A DNA stretch of 64,000 nt, taken from NCBI RefSeq assembly GCF_019428685.1, contig NZ_CP080095.1:2046001-2110000 (forward strand). The letters are read 5' to 3'. Of the stretch, positions 26,674 to 35,259 are shown piece by piece. The DNA is from Paraburkholderia edwinii. GTDB taxonomy: Bacteria > Pseudomonadota > Gammaproteobacteria > Burkholderiales > Burkholderiaceae. The translations under genes and the position numbers were made by a program. Numbering within the stretch: the first letter of the stretch is position 1; each line of letters starts with the position of its first letter. The notes beneath the pieces were generated by a model that had not been told where the DNA came from, did no database searches, and saw only the letters and a list, made by a program, of their open reading frames with translations.

Positions 26674-29328
26674 ATGAAGTTATGTCCGCCGTGGCGCGAT
26701 TGTCGAGCTGCGCCGAACGCCGGCGGGCGTTCGGCGCGCTCCGCATTCTCTGGCGCCGTCTCCACTGCTGTTTCCACGTTTGCGATCTTTTCGTTCTGCT
26801 GCGCGCTTGCCTGCGTGCTGCTGATGCCACGGGCCGCGCATGCCGCGGGCGGTCCCGTGCTGCCGGCGCTGCAAAGCCTCATCAATAGTGCGACTGCGGC
26901 GCCCGCGTCGGCGGCGTCGGCCGCCACCGCCGCGTCCGCGCCGTCGCCCGCGAGCCAGGCCGAGCTCAATCATTCGCTTGACAGCGTCATCACGACGCTC
27001 GACAACGATCGCCAGCGCACCGCACTCGTCGTACAACTGAAGAAGCTGCGCGAGGTGACGCAGACCGTCGGGCCGGTCGCGCCCGCGCAGCCCGGCCCGG
27101 GTCTGCTTGGCGCCATCGCGTCGGGTATCGCATCGGTCGAGGCCGACGTCAATCGCGGGCGCTCGCCGATCAGCTATTGGTCCGGACGCCTGAATGCCGC
27201 GGGCAACGAGCTGTACACCATCGTCTCGAGCCAGGGGCGCGAAAAATTCGGTCGCATTCTGCTCGATATGTTCGCGATGCTGGCGGGCTGGGGCGCATGC
27301 GCGGCCGCGCTGATCTATTTGCAGCGTAAGGTGCATGCGCGCTATGGCATCGTCGTCATGCTCAATGCGAATCCGACCACACGCGAGCTGCTGATCTTCG
27401 CGTTGCGCCGTGTCGGTCCGTGGATCGTCGCCTTCGTCGCCGCGTTGATGTTCGCACGCTCGATGCCCGATGCGCTCGGCCGCACGCTCGCGATGGTGAT
27501 CGCATATGCAATCGTCGCGGGCGCGGTGTTTTCGGCGATCTGCCTGATCATGTTTTCGCTGTTCGGCTCGGGCCATCGGCGCGCGGCCGTGCAACTGCTG
27601 ATCGAGCACGCGCGGCGGATGCTGTTTGCGATCGGCATCTGCAGCGCGCTCGGCGATGCGGCCACGAACTACGAGGTTGCGCATCAGATCGGCACCAATC
27701 TCGCCGCATTGATCTCAACCGTGTCGAACATGACGGCCGCCGCATTGACCGCGTACTTTGCAATCGCGTTTCGCCGGCCGGTCGCGCATCTGATCCGCAA
27801 TCGCTCGTACGAGCAACGGCATGGCCACAAGGTTGCCACCGACGCCTTCGACGTGCTCGGCTCGCTATGGCATTTGCCGATGCTCGTGCTGGCGATCGCC
27901 TCGGTGGTGGCGACGATCGGCGGCATGGGCAGCGGCGAAAACGTGCTGCAGATCTCGGTGATCACAGCCTTGCTGCTGGTGCTCGCGTTCTTCCTGTCGG
28001 CCATCGTGATCCGCGTCACGCGGCCGCAAAGCGCGCGCCGGCGCAGGCGGTCGCCCTATGTGACGCGCCTCACGCGCTTCGCGGGCACGCTGCTGATGCT
28101 CGTTATCTGGCTCGCTTACTTCGAGCTGGCGGCGCGGCTCTGGGGTATCTCGCTTGCGCAGGTTATCGAGGAAAGCGTGACCGCGCGCGGCATCGCGCAT
28201 GCGATGACGGCGATTGTCGTCACGCTGTTCCTGTCGTGGCTCGTCTGGATTCTCGTCGACACCGCGATTCTCGAGGCGCTCAATCCGAGCTCGCGCAAGT
28301 CGGAGAACCCGAGCATGCGCGCACGCACGATGCTGCCATTGCTGCGCAATGTGCTGTTCGTGCTGATCCTGACGGTCGCCGGCATCGTGACCGCGGCGAA
28401 TCTCGGCATAAACGTGACGCCGCTGCTCGCCGGCGCGGGCGTGATCGGTCTGGCGATCGGCTTCGGCGCGCAATCGCTCGTGGCGGATCTGATCACCGGG
28501 CTTTTCATCATTCTCGAAGACACGATTTCAGTCGGCGACTGGATCGACGTCGACGGCGGGCATGCGGGCACGGTCGAGTATCTGTCGATCCGCACCGTGC
28601 GGCTGCGTGACGGGCAGGGCGCGATTCACGCGATTCCGTTCTCGCAGATCAAGATCGTGAAAAACCTGTCGCGCGATTTCGCTTACGCGGTGTTCGAAGT
28701 GCGCGTGCCGTTCTCAGCCGACGTCGATCAGGTGACGCAGCTGATTCGCGCGGTCGGCGCGGATCTGATGGCCGATTTCCGCTATCGGCGTGAGATGCTC
28801 GGTCCCGTCGAAGTGTGGGGGCTCGACCGGTTCGACCCGAACTGGATGGTCGTCAAAGGGCAGATCAAGACGCGGCCGCTGCAGCAATGGAGCGTTGCGC
28901 GCGCGTTCAATCTGCGCCTGAAGCGCATGATGGATGAAGCGGGCATCGAGATCCCGGTTCCGCAGATGCGCATCTTCACGGGCGCGCAGGATCAGCAGGG
29001 CGAACCGTTTTTCGACAATGCGGCCGCGGCGACGTCGATGCGAGAGGCCGCCGTGAACGAGGGAAATCCGGACGAAGCGCACGAGGCGGATGGCAGGGAA
29101 AATGAAACGACAGCGGAAACGGTTCACGCATCGCGCGCGAACGCTGCGGGCGGCGCTAAAGTGACGCCGGCATTCGCTGCGACAGGCGCCGGTCTCGCCG
29201 GTGTCGGACTGGCCACCGCGCCGGCGCGCGACGTATCGCACGAGCCGCGTCCGGCGCCGCCTTCGACCGGGCAGACTGCATCGGTGCCGCCGCAGATCCC
29301 GACGGCAGGGGAAGCGGGAAAAAGCTAG
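26674..29328 (+). CDS. Large MscS-family mechanosensitive channel (YbiO/MscM-like)
   Basis: The protein (884 residues from this start) opens under membrane tension and protects against osmotic downshock. A signal peptide (FCCALACVLLMPRAAHA) and an Ala/Ser-rich periplasmic region precede about ten hydrophobic helices. The conserved MscS pore and beta domain lie at about residues 575-690: LLAGAGVIGLAIGFGAQSL, then VADLITGLFIILEDTISVGD and GTVEYLSIRTVRLRDGQG. The C-terminal 120 residues are hydrophilic and low-complexity. I chose ATG 26674 as a compact start before the signal peptide; an upstream in-frame start at 26623 is possible, and neither has a good ribosome site. Confidence 0.88.
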   Translation: MKLCPPWRDCRAAPNAGGRSARSAFSGAVSTAVSTFAIFSFCCALACVLLMPRAAHAAGGPVLPALQSLINSATAAPASAASAATAASAPSPASQAELNHSLDSVITTLDNDRQRTALVVQLKKLREVTQTVGPVAPAQPGPGLLGAIASGIASVEADVNRGRSPISYWSGRLNAAGNELYTIVSSQGREKFGRILLDMFAMLAGWGACAAALIYLQRKVHARYGIVVMLNANPTTRELLIFALRRVGPWIVAFVAALMFARSMPDALGRTLAMVIAYAIVAGAVFSAICLIMFSLFGSGHRRAAVQLLIEHARRMLFAIGICSALGDAATNYEVAHQIGTNLAALISTVSNMTAAALTAYFAIAFRRPVAHLIRNRSYEQRHGHKVATDAFDVLGSLWHLPMLVLAIASVVATIGGMGSGENVLQISVITALLLVLAFFLSAIVIRVTRPQSARRRRRSPYVTRLTRFAGTLLMLVIWLAYFELAARLWGISLAQVIEESVTARGIAHAMTAIVVTLFLSWLVWILVDTAILEALNPSSRKSENPSMRARTMLPLLRNVLFVLILTVAGIVTAANLGINVTPLLAGAGVIGLAIGFGAQSLVADLITGLFIILEDTISVGDWIDVDGGHAGTVEYLSIRTVRLRDGQGAIHAIPFSQIKIVKNLSRDFAYAVFEVRVPFSADVDQVTQLIRAVGADLMADFRYRREMLGPVEVWGLDRFDPNWMVVKGQIKTRPLQQWSVARAFNLRLKRMMDEAGIEIPVPQMRIFTGAQDQQGEPFFDNAAAATSMREAAVNEGNPDEAHEADGRENETTAETVHASRANAAGGAKVTPAFAATGAGLAGVGLATAPARDVSHEPRPAPPSTGQTASVPPQIPTAGEAGKS

Positions 29329-29334
29329 AAGAGC

Positions 29335-30015
29335 TCAGGCGCGCACGGCCGGTTGCATCTGCTTCTGCGTAAGCGCCGCGGAGCGCACCACGTCATTTAC
29401 CCGAGTCGCGAACTCTGCTTCGGGTACGCCATATACATGCAATGAGATTGCGGGTGCGTCGCTCGCGTTGCCGAGCCGATGGATGCAGCCGCGACCCGCG
29501 CGCGTGTACGAGACCGCGCCGCGGTCTCGCGCCTGCGTGCGGACCGGTACCGCGTAATCTTCTTCTTCATTCCAGTCATAGATTGATTCGCTGAGCGTGC
29601 CTTCGAGCACGACATAGCCGCACCACGTGTGATGCGCATGCACTGGGCTCATCTGGCCCGGCATCCAGACGAGAGAAGCAATCGCATAGCGGCCGAGCGG
29701 GTCCGCCGCGAGCAGATGGCGATGATATTTCTCGGCCGCGCCTTCGCGCTGCGCTGACGTCAATAGCCGCGCATCCGCGGCCGCTTCGACGAGTGCCGCA
29801 CGCACCGCGCGCGCGAAGCGGGCGTCGCGGGCCGGATCGGCTGCGTCGCGGCACGAATCGAAGGCGGCATCGAGCACGGCGCGCAAGCGGTCGATCGCAT
29901 TGGCGGGACGCGTCGCGGCCTCGCCGGGCAATGCAAGACGAGTTGCGGCGGCGGCGTGACGTGTGGCCGGCTTGCCGTGACGATCGACAGTGGGCGGCTG
30001 GATTGAGTGGCTCAT
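29335..30015 (-). CDS. Thiol dioxygenase of the cysteine dioxygenase family
   Basis: The 226-residue cupin enzyme should oxidise cysteine or 3-mercaptopropionate to the sulfinate with non-haem iron. The predicted three-histidine site is His126 and His128 in SPVHAHHTW and His179 in CIHRLGN. Gly133 occupies the position of the crosslinked cysteine of mammalian CDO (Cys132 is one residue off), as in bacterial thiol dioxygenases, some of which prefer 3-mercaptopropionate. The ATG at 30015 follows GGAGCC. It is divergent from an Lrp-type regulator, and its stop lies 6 bases from the convergent MscS gene. Confidence 0.88.
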   Translation of the reverse strand: MSHSIQPPTVDRHGKPATRHAAAATRLALPGEAATRPANAIDRLRAVLDAAFDSCRDAADPARDARFARAVRAALVEAAADARLLTSAQREGAAEKYHRHLLAADPLGRYAIASLVWMPGQMSPVHAHHTWCGYVVLEGTLSESIYDWNEEEDYAVPVRTQARDRGAVSYTRAGRGCIHRLGNASDAPAISLHVYGVPEAEFATRVNDVVRSAALTQKQMQPAVRA

Positions 30016-30170
30016 CGAAGGCTCCGGTGACGGGCTGGTTCTGACGTAATCGGACAGTCACATTTATACCGGTTTGCGTGGAGAAAGAGTTTTCATATAA
30101 TTTCCTCAGATCGTCGTCGGGTAGAAGATTTTTCTATCCGTAAGCCAAAATTAAAACTGGGCGCCAATCC

Positions 30171-30647
30171 ATGGATATCATCGATAGAAAACTGCTCGAG
30201 CTGCTGCAGGAAGACGCGACCATGCCGATCGCGGAGCTCGCGCAGCGCGTGAACCTGTCGCAGACGCCGTGCTGGAAGCGTGTGCAGCGGCTCAAGGAAG
30301 CGGGCGTGATTCGCGCGCAGGTCGCGCTGTGCGACCCGCGCAAGCTCGGCGTCGGTACGACGGTGTTCGTCGCGGTGCGCACGAACCAGCACACCGAGGA
30401 GTGGGCGCATACCTTTACGCGCGCGGTGCGCGACATTCCGGAGGTGGTCGAGGTGTACCGCATGAGCGGCGAAACCGACTATCTGCTACGCGTGGTTGTG
30501 TCCGACATCGACGATTACGACCGCGTGTACAAGCAGCTGATCCGGTCGGTGCCGCTTTATGACGTGAGTTCGAGTTTCGCGATGGAGCAGATCAAGTATT
30601 CGACGGCGTTGCCCGTGAGGCCGCAGGTGACGGCGTCGAATAGTTGA
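30171..30647 (+). CDS. Lrp/AsnC-family transcriptional regulator
   Basis: The 158-residue protein has an N-terminal HTH (DIIDRKLLELLQEDATMPIA and NLSQTPCWKRVQRL, residues 2-45) and a C-terminal RAM effector domain (VYRMSGETDYLLRVVVSDIDDYDRVYKQLI). The WKRVQRL recognition helix is common in Lrp paralogues that sense amino acids. Divergent orientation to the thiol dioxygenase over a 155-base spacer suggests that it controls sulfur amino-acid breakdown (inference from context). The ATG at 30171 fits the family N-terminus. Confidence 0.92.
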   Translation: MDIIDRKLLELLQEDATMPIAELAQRVNLSQTPCWKRVQRLKEAGVIRAQVALCDPRKLGVGTTVFVAVRTNQHTEEWAHTFTRAVRDIPEVVEVYRMSGETDYLLRVVVSDIDDYDRVYKQLIRSVPLYDVSSSFAMEQIKYSTALPVRPQVTASNS

Positions 30648-30675
30648 TGGAGCGCCAAAGCGGTGGCTCTCGAGC

Positions 30676-30696
30676 TTGCCGGCCACTTGCCGGCAA
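30676..30696. terminator. Candidate hairpin after the Lrp gene
   Basis: A perfect 8-bp stem, ttgccggc/gccggcaa, with a 5-base loop lies 29 bases after the Lrp stop. It has no T-run, so termination is uncertain. Confidence 0.3.
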
Positions 30697-30745
30697 CTAA
30701 CCGGAATCAGAAAAGCTGACGGCTTGACCGTCCCCAAGCTTCCTC

Positions 30746-30786
30746 TTGATTTTCACGGGCATACCCATAATAATTATGGGTATGCC
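30746..30786 (+). promoter_or_regulatory. Promoter embedded in a 29-bp palindrome (predicted TA autoregulation operator)
   Basis: Positions 30758-30786 form a near-perfect palindrome: 14-base arms, ggcatacccataat and its exact complement, around one central base. A sigma-70-like promoter, TTGATT at 30746-30751 with AATAAT at 30769-30774 (17-base spacer), places the -10 box on the palindrome centre, so a bound repressor would block RNA polymerase. The right arm also contains both candidate start codons of the following gene (ATG at 30776 and 30782). The architecture is that of autoregulated toxin-antitoxin operons. Confidence 0.75.
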
Positions 30787-31096
30787 GACCGAACCTATTC
30801 GGCTCAAGCTTAACGATGCCAACCTGCAACGGTTGATACGTGAAGCTGCGGCGGATACGGCGCGTGTGTTTTTTCCTAAGCACGCAACGCAACGGATGCG
30901 CGAGCGAGCGATCACGCCTACTCAGGTCTACGAGTGCTTGAGGCGAGGCTCGGTGTCGGAGTCGGCACATATGAATCTGCACGGCAACTGGCAATGCACG
31001 TTGAAATGGCGTCATGCGGGTGACGATGTCTCGGTCGCCGCGGCACTCGAGCGTGACGATGATGGGCATTGGATCGTGATTATCACGGTGTTTTGA
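30782..31096 (+). CDS. DUF4258-type putative toxin of a toxin-antitoxin-like pair
   Basis: The 104-residue protein shows ARVFFPKHATQRMRERAITPTQV and then NLHGNWQCTLKWRHAGDDVSVAAALE, the conserved core of DUF4258 proteins (small HicA/RelE-sized proteins often paired with an HTH gene). The His-Ala-Thr-Gln-Arg-Met segment is the best-conserved part and may include catalytic residues. I chose ATG 30782; ATG 30776 adds two residues, and a TTG at 30746 is less likely because it would run through the operator. Translation may be leaderless, since the predicted transcription start falls at about 30,781. Toxicity is inferred from architecture only. Confidence 0.75.
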   Translation: MPTEPIRLKLNDANLQRLIREAAADTARVFFPKHATQRMRERAITPTQVYECLRRGSVSESAHMNLHGNWQCTLKWRHAGDDVSVAAALERDDDGHWIVIITVF

Positions 31097-31105
31097 GGAG
31101 CGGCC

Positions 31106-31540
31106 ATGTACCACTACACAGAGGCGGGACTGCAAAACGTGTGGCTGGCAAACGGCTATCACGTCAAGAAAACGAAGTATGGCGAGGCGGTGTCGATTGA
31201 AGACGCCGAGGGGTTGCATCGGGCGATCGGGCGGCACCTCGCGCAAAAGCGTTACCTCACGGGCGCGGAGTTCCGTTTCCTGCGCAAGGAACTCGATCTG
31301 TCGCAACGCCGCGTTGCCGATCTCGTCGGCACGTCGGAACAGACCGTCGCCTTGTGGGAAAAGCGGGGAAAGATTCCCGAAACGGCAGACAGGATATTCC
31401 GTGCTATCTATCTCGAGACAGTGGACGGCAATGTGAAGATCAAGGATTTCATCGAGGGCATCGCCGACCTCGATCGGAAGGTGGAAGAGAAAATGATCTT
31501 CCAGGACACCGAAGCGGGCTGGCTGCCCAAAGCCGCCTGA
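31106..31540 (+). CDS. HTH protein, putative antitoxin/autorepressor partner
   Basis: The 144-residue protein has an N-terminal partner-type domain (YTEAGLQNVWLANGYHVKKT, then YGEAVSIEDAEGLHRAIGRHL) and a C-terminal HTH of the Xre/MqsA-like kind (LTGAEFRFLRKELDLSQRRVADLVGTSEQTVALWEKRG). The latter resembles MqsA's DNA-binding domain but without the zinc-binding cysteines in front. The gene starts 9 bases after the DUF4258 stop with GAGGAG in the spacer, so the two form one operon. It is the likely binder of the 30758-30786 palindrome (inference). A strong terminator closes the unit. Confidence 0.82.
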   Translation: MYHYTEAGLQNVWLANGYHVKKTKYGEAVSIEDAEGLHRAIGRHLAQKRYLTGAEFRFLRKELDLSQRRVADLVGTSEQTVALWEKRGKIPETADRIFRAIYLETVDGNVKIKDFIEGIADLDRKVEEKMIFQDTEAGWLPKAA

Positions 31541-31595
31541 CCTGTCACTGCCTGCATATCACAGCGGTTACGCAGCCGTTATCACAGCCTTTTCC

Positions 31596-31622
31596 AACCG
31601 CCCGCATGGGCGGTTTTCTTTT
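31596..31622 (+). terminator. Intrinsic terminator of the DUF4258/HTH operon
   Basis: An 8-bp stem, aaccgccc/gggcggtt (31596-31603 and 31608-31615), with a gcat loop is followed by ttcttttc. It lies 56 bases after the HTH stop codon. Confidence 0.8.
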
Positions 31623-31730
31623 CGCGTGTCTCGTCAACGTCCAGAGTCTGCGCGCGCGACTGCAAGCCAGCCGCAAGGCGGGCCGGCGTAGAATGCCCGC
31701 TTTGTCGATCAACCGCACGCAGGGCCTTAG

Positions 31731-31949
31731 ATGAACGAACCGCTCAAGAAGAACCCGACCACCCGTGTTGCCGTGCTGATCGTGGTGGTGGTGGGACTGG
31801 TGATAGCGACCGTGCTGTACAACGCGATTACCGAGAAGCGTGAGTTCGATCGCGAGAACGCACCCGATACGACGTCGAGTGCCGCATCGAGCGCAGCGGC
31901 GACGGGTGCTTCCGGCACAACGGCCGCATCGGGCAGTGCGGCACAGTGA
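31731..31949 (+). CDS. Small single-pass membrane protein, unknown
   Basis: The 72-residue protein has one hydrophobic helix (TRVAVLIVVVVGLVIATVLY, residues 11-30) preceded by KK and followed by a polar Ser/Ala/Thr-rich tail (residues 44-72). No family is recognised. The ribosome site is weak, but the codon pattern is typical of the genome and the ORF is flanked by terminators and a convergent gene. Confidence 0.55.
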   Translation: MNEPLKKNPTTRVAVLIVVVVGLVIATVLYNAITEKREFDRENAPDTTSSAASSAAATGASGTTAASGSAAQ

Positions 31950-32005
31950 CGCAGCAGCAGCGCGTCTGCTCAAACTTCAAAGCAAGCTTCACGACAGGCT
32001 TCGAA

Positions 32006-34618
32006 TCAATTCTCCGGTAGCCGGATTACGCTCGCATCCTTGCGGATCAGAAACGACGCCGCGAGCATCTGCTTGCACTGGTGCGCGAGCAGTTTCAGTT
32101 CACTGACCGCTTCAGGTTTGCCCGCACTGTCTGGTGCTTTCTCCGCTTCGATCACCATCGAGTCGAGTTCGCGCGTCAATTGCTTGACGACGTCGGGCTG
32201 ATCGGCCGGCGTCGCGTTGCCTGCCTCCGCTTGCTCGAGATTTTCACGCACGACGCTCAGGGCTCGCTGCAGCGGCTGCTGCGACTTGCGGTCAACCTGA
32301 ATGATCGTGCGCAACAGCGGCGCCGCGGCCGCGATTTCCGATGCGAGCACGTGGCTGCGAACGAGCAGGTTGTTCAACTCGGGCACAAACTTTTGCGCTG
32401 ATTTCGGCTCGAGCATCATGCGCTGGAATGCCTGCCCAAGATTGGCAAACGCGACATGTACGTTCTTGCGCGCGAGCCGGTAGCGATAGTCGCGATCGAG
32501 CGCACCGGCCGCGGCCGATGTGCCGGATGCAGGCGCTGCGCCGCGTGTGTTCGAGGCGGGGGCCGAAGCAGACCCTGAAGCAGACGTCGAAGCGGGCGGC
32601 GGGGCGTCGTCTGCGGGAATCGCATTGGCGGTCGCGGCCGCCAGCGTGGCAGTTAGTTCGTCCTTGCGATCGATCTGGTCTTGCGGGTCGACGCGCTTTG
32701 CATCCAATGCGGCGTCCGCCTCGCCGCCGTTTGATTCCGTTGCATCCTTCGCCGTCGCCTCCGTTGCCCCCTTCGCCTCCGTCGCCGGCCCCGGCGTGCG
32801 GCCTCCGGCAACGCCGGCAGGGACATCCTCACGCGCGACCGCCGCGCGCGGCGCGCGCGCACCGGCTTCGGTCACCGCGGCCGGCGCGACCGCGAGCGCC
32901 GGCTTGCCGCTCCACCACCAGCTCGCTTCGAGATACTGGCGCGTCGCCGCGATCATGTTGTTGACGAGCTTGCCCATCAGCCGGTATTCCCAGTACGGGA
33001 ACAGGTGGCTCGCGGCGATTGCGATCGCGCACCCCACGACGGTATCGATCGCGCGCTCGCCGATAATGCGCATGCTGCCCGGCGCGAGCAGATGGAACAT
33101 CAGCAGCACATACGATGACGTAAACACGACACTCGCCGCATAGTTGAACAGCAGCAGGCTATAGCTCATCACCATCGATGCGAACATCACGACGAGCAGG
33201 ATATGCGGCTCATTGACAAACATCATCAGCGCGATGCTTGCCGCGCAGCCGATCGCCGTGCCGACGATACGCTGGCCGTTGCGCTGCTTCGTCAGCGAAT
33301 AGCCGGGCTTCAGGATGATGATGACGGTCATCACGATCCAGTACGCGTTGGTAAGCGGCAATAGTCGCCCGAGCCAGAAGCCGACCGCGACGGCGATCGT
33401 CACGCGCAGTGCGTGGCGAAAGCTCGGCGATGCCATCGTCAGGTTTGAGAATATCTGGCGGAAGGGCACGCGTCGGCTCGAGACGAATCGGGCAAGCGCC
33501 TGGTCGATTCTGAGTTCGGTTTCCGTCGTCGACGTTTCATTCGCGAGGCTGCGCCGCATTCTATCGATGAGCCGCGTGGCGCTCCACAGGCGTCTGAACG
33601 ATGCCGACACGGCCGCATAAGCCTCCGGATTTTTCGCCGGCAAGCCATGCTTGCGCAATTGATCGAGCTCGAATTCGATCGCGCGCAGCTCCGCTTTCAT
33701 ATTGATACGCCCGCGCGGCGGGCGGTCCTGCAGCACGGCGAGACCGATATCCTCGAGATCGGCGGCCGCCTTGCGGATCAGATCGCGATAGAAGACGAGC
33801 ACGTCCGAGCCGCCGAAGGTGGTGCGCACAAGCGGGTAGTCGGTGTGCGCGCCGACAAAAAGTTCGTGCAGGTCGACCGTGTTGATAAACAGGTTGAAAA
33901 GCGTGACGCGCGCCGGTTCGAGGTGGCCGCTCTTCAATTTCGGCAAGTTGCGCAGCACGATGTCGCGCGCGGCGTCCTGGCGCTCGACCGCGGCGATCTG
34001 CTTCGCGACCAGATTGCGGTAGCACTCGTCGACGTCGTTGTCGAGATCATAGAAGTCGGCGCGCGCGAGCAGATAGTCCGCGCAGGCAAACACGCTTTCG
34101 GCGAGCGCCTGCTGTTCGATCCGATGCACCATCCAGCGGCTCACGAACGTCGACCAGTAGGTGTACCAGAGGCCGCCCAGCAGAATCCACGACGCATTGA
34201 TGAGCGCTTGCAGGGGCGTGAAATGCTCCTCGAGCGTCAATGTCATCATGAACAGCGTCGCGAAGCTGATCTGCGGCCAGCGGTTGCCGTACACGACGAT
34301 CAGCGACAGCACGAACGTAAGCGGCACGACGGTGCACCACAGCGCGAGCGCGTTGACGGTGGCGAGGCCCGTGGCGAGTGCCGACAGAAAGCCGATCACG
34401 CTGCACGCGAGCATTTCGTTGTGCTTGTACTTGAGCGGGCCGGGCATGTCGACTGCGCATGCGCCGAGCGCGCCGGTCGCGATCGTGAAACCGAGCTCGC
34501 GATTGTGAAATACCGTTAAACACAGCACGGCCGGCAAGGACACGCCGACCGCAATGCGCAAGCCACCATAGAAATACTGGCTGTACAGAAACTTCTTGAT
34601 CTCGACCGAATAGCGCAT
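32006..34618 (-). CDS. FUSC-family inner-membrane protein (YccS/aromatic acid exporter-like)
   Basis: The 870-residue protein has two hydrophobic bundles, each of about six helices: residues about 15-165 ([20 protein letters not shown] onward) and 400-545 ([19 protein letters not shown], then [20 protein letters not shown]). The soluble regions between and after are typical of YccS/YhfK and fusaric-acid-resistance proteins, which are proposed exporters. In the C-terminal soluble domain an Ala/Pro/Ser/Glu-rich disordered stretch of about 130 residues (about 575-705) interrupts the fold. No periplasmic adaptor gene accompanies it, so the transport role is inferred. Confidence 0.85.
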   Translation of the reverse strand: MRYSVEIKKFLYSQYFYGGLRIAVGVSLPAVLCLTVFHNRELGFTIATGALGACAVDMPGPLKYKHNEMLACSVIGFLSALATGLATVNALALWCTVVPLTFVLSLIVVYGNRWPQISFATLFMMTLTLEEHFTPLQALINASWILLGGLWYTYWSTFVSRWMVHRIEQQALAESVFACADYLLARADFYDLDNDVDECYRNLVAKQIAAVERQDAARDIVLRNLPKLKSGHLEPARVTLFNLFINTVDLHELFVGAHTDYPLVRTTFGGSDVLVFYRDLIRKAAADLEDIGLAVLQDRPPRGRINMKAELRAIEFELDQLRKHGLPAKNPEAYAAVSASFRRLWSATRLIDRMRRSLANETSTTETELRIDQALARFVSSRRVPFRQIFSNLTMASPSFRHALRVTIAVAVGFWLGRLLPLTNAYWIVMTVIIILKPGYSLTKQRNGQRIVGTAIGCAASIALMMFVNEPHILLVVMFASMVMSYSLLLFNYAASVVFTSSYVLLMFHLLAPGSMRIIGERAIDTVVGCAIAIAASHLFPYWEYRLMGKLVNNMIAATRQYLEASWWWSGKPALAVAPAAVTEAGARAPRAAVAREDVPAGVAGGRTPGPATEAKGATEATAKDATESNGGEADAALDAKRVDPQDQIDRKDELTATLAAATANAIPADDAPPPASTSASGSASAPASNTRGAAPASGTSAAAGALDRDYRYRLARKNVHVAFANLGQAFQRMMLEPKSAQKFVPELNNLLVRSHVLASEIAAAAPLLRTIIQVDRKSQQPLQRALSVVRENLEQAEAGNATPADQPDVVKQLTRELDSMVIEAEKAPDSAGKPEAVSELKLLAHQCKQMLAASFLIRKDASVIRLPEN

Positions 34619-34767
34619 CGAATGGACCGGGCCGCTTGCGTAGTAAATGTTGGGATGAAGCGTGGCAAAAACTGCAGGCGAGTCTAACTGATTTTATCTG
34701 CGCTATGACCTCGTCCGTTAGGCCAGGTTTCAGCCGTCACGATGTGTTTGCTATGCTGTGCCCGATC

Positions 34768-35175
34768 ATGACCTATCGCTACGACATTCCGCCTGACGAG
34801 ATCGAGTTGACGGCCGTGCGCGCGCAGGGCGCGGGCGGGCAAAACGTCAACAAGGTATCGAGTGCAATCCATCTGCGCTTCGACGTGCGTGCCTCGTCTT
34901 TGCCGGAGGTGCTGAAGATGCGCCTGCTCGCGCTGTCCGATAACCGGATTACACGCGACGGCGTGGTCGTCATCAAGGCGCAGGAACACCGCACGCAAGA
35001 GATGAACCGCGCCGCCGCGCTTGCGCGCCTCGATGAATTGATTGCAAGCGTCAGCGTGATACGTAAGGCGCGTGTCGCGACGCGTCCGACGCGCGCATCG
35101 CAGCAGCGGCGGCTCGAGAGCAAGACGCGCCGTGGCGACGTCAAATCGGGGCGGCGCAGAATCAGTGACGAATAA
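34768..35175 (+). CDS. arfB: Alternative ribosome-rescue factor ArfB (peptidyl-tRNA hydrolase)
   Basis: The 135-residue protein releases peptides from ribosomes stalled without a stop codon. The catalytic GGQ is at residues 23-25 within [13 protein letters not shown], followed by a short release-factor-like domain. The C-terminal basic tail ([18 protein letters not shown]) would enter the empty mRNA channel. This layout and length match YaeJ/ArfB rather than full release factors. The start MTYRYDIPP at 34768 matches the family; an in-frame ATG at 34636 would add an unrelated extension. Confidence 0.92.
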   Translation: MTYRYDIPPDEIELTAVRAQGAGGQNVNKVSSAIHLRFDVRASSLPEVLKMRLLALSDNRITRDGVVVIKAQEHRTQEMNRAAALARLDELIASVSVIRKARVATRPTRASQQRRLESKTRRGDVKSGRRRISDE

Positions 35176-35259
35176 TCGGCGCGGAAGGGGAGAAGCAAGG
35201 CGCGAACCAAGGCGCCAGATCAGACCGACGAGCGGCGAACGCTCGAACGAGGCAACGCG

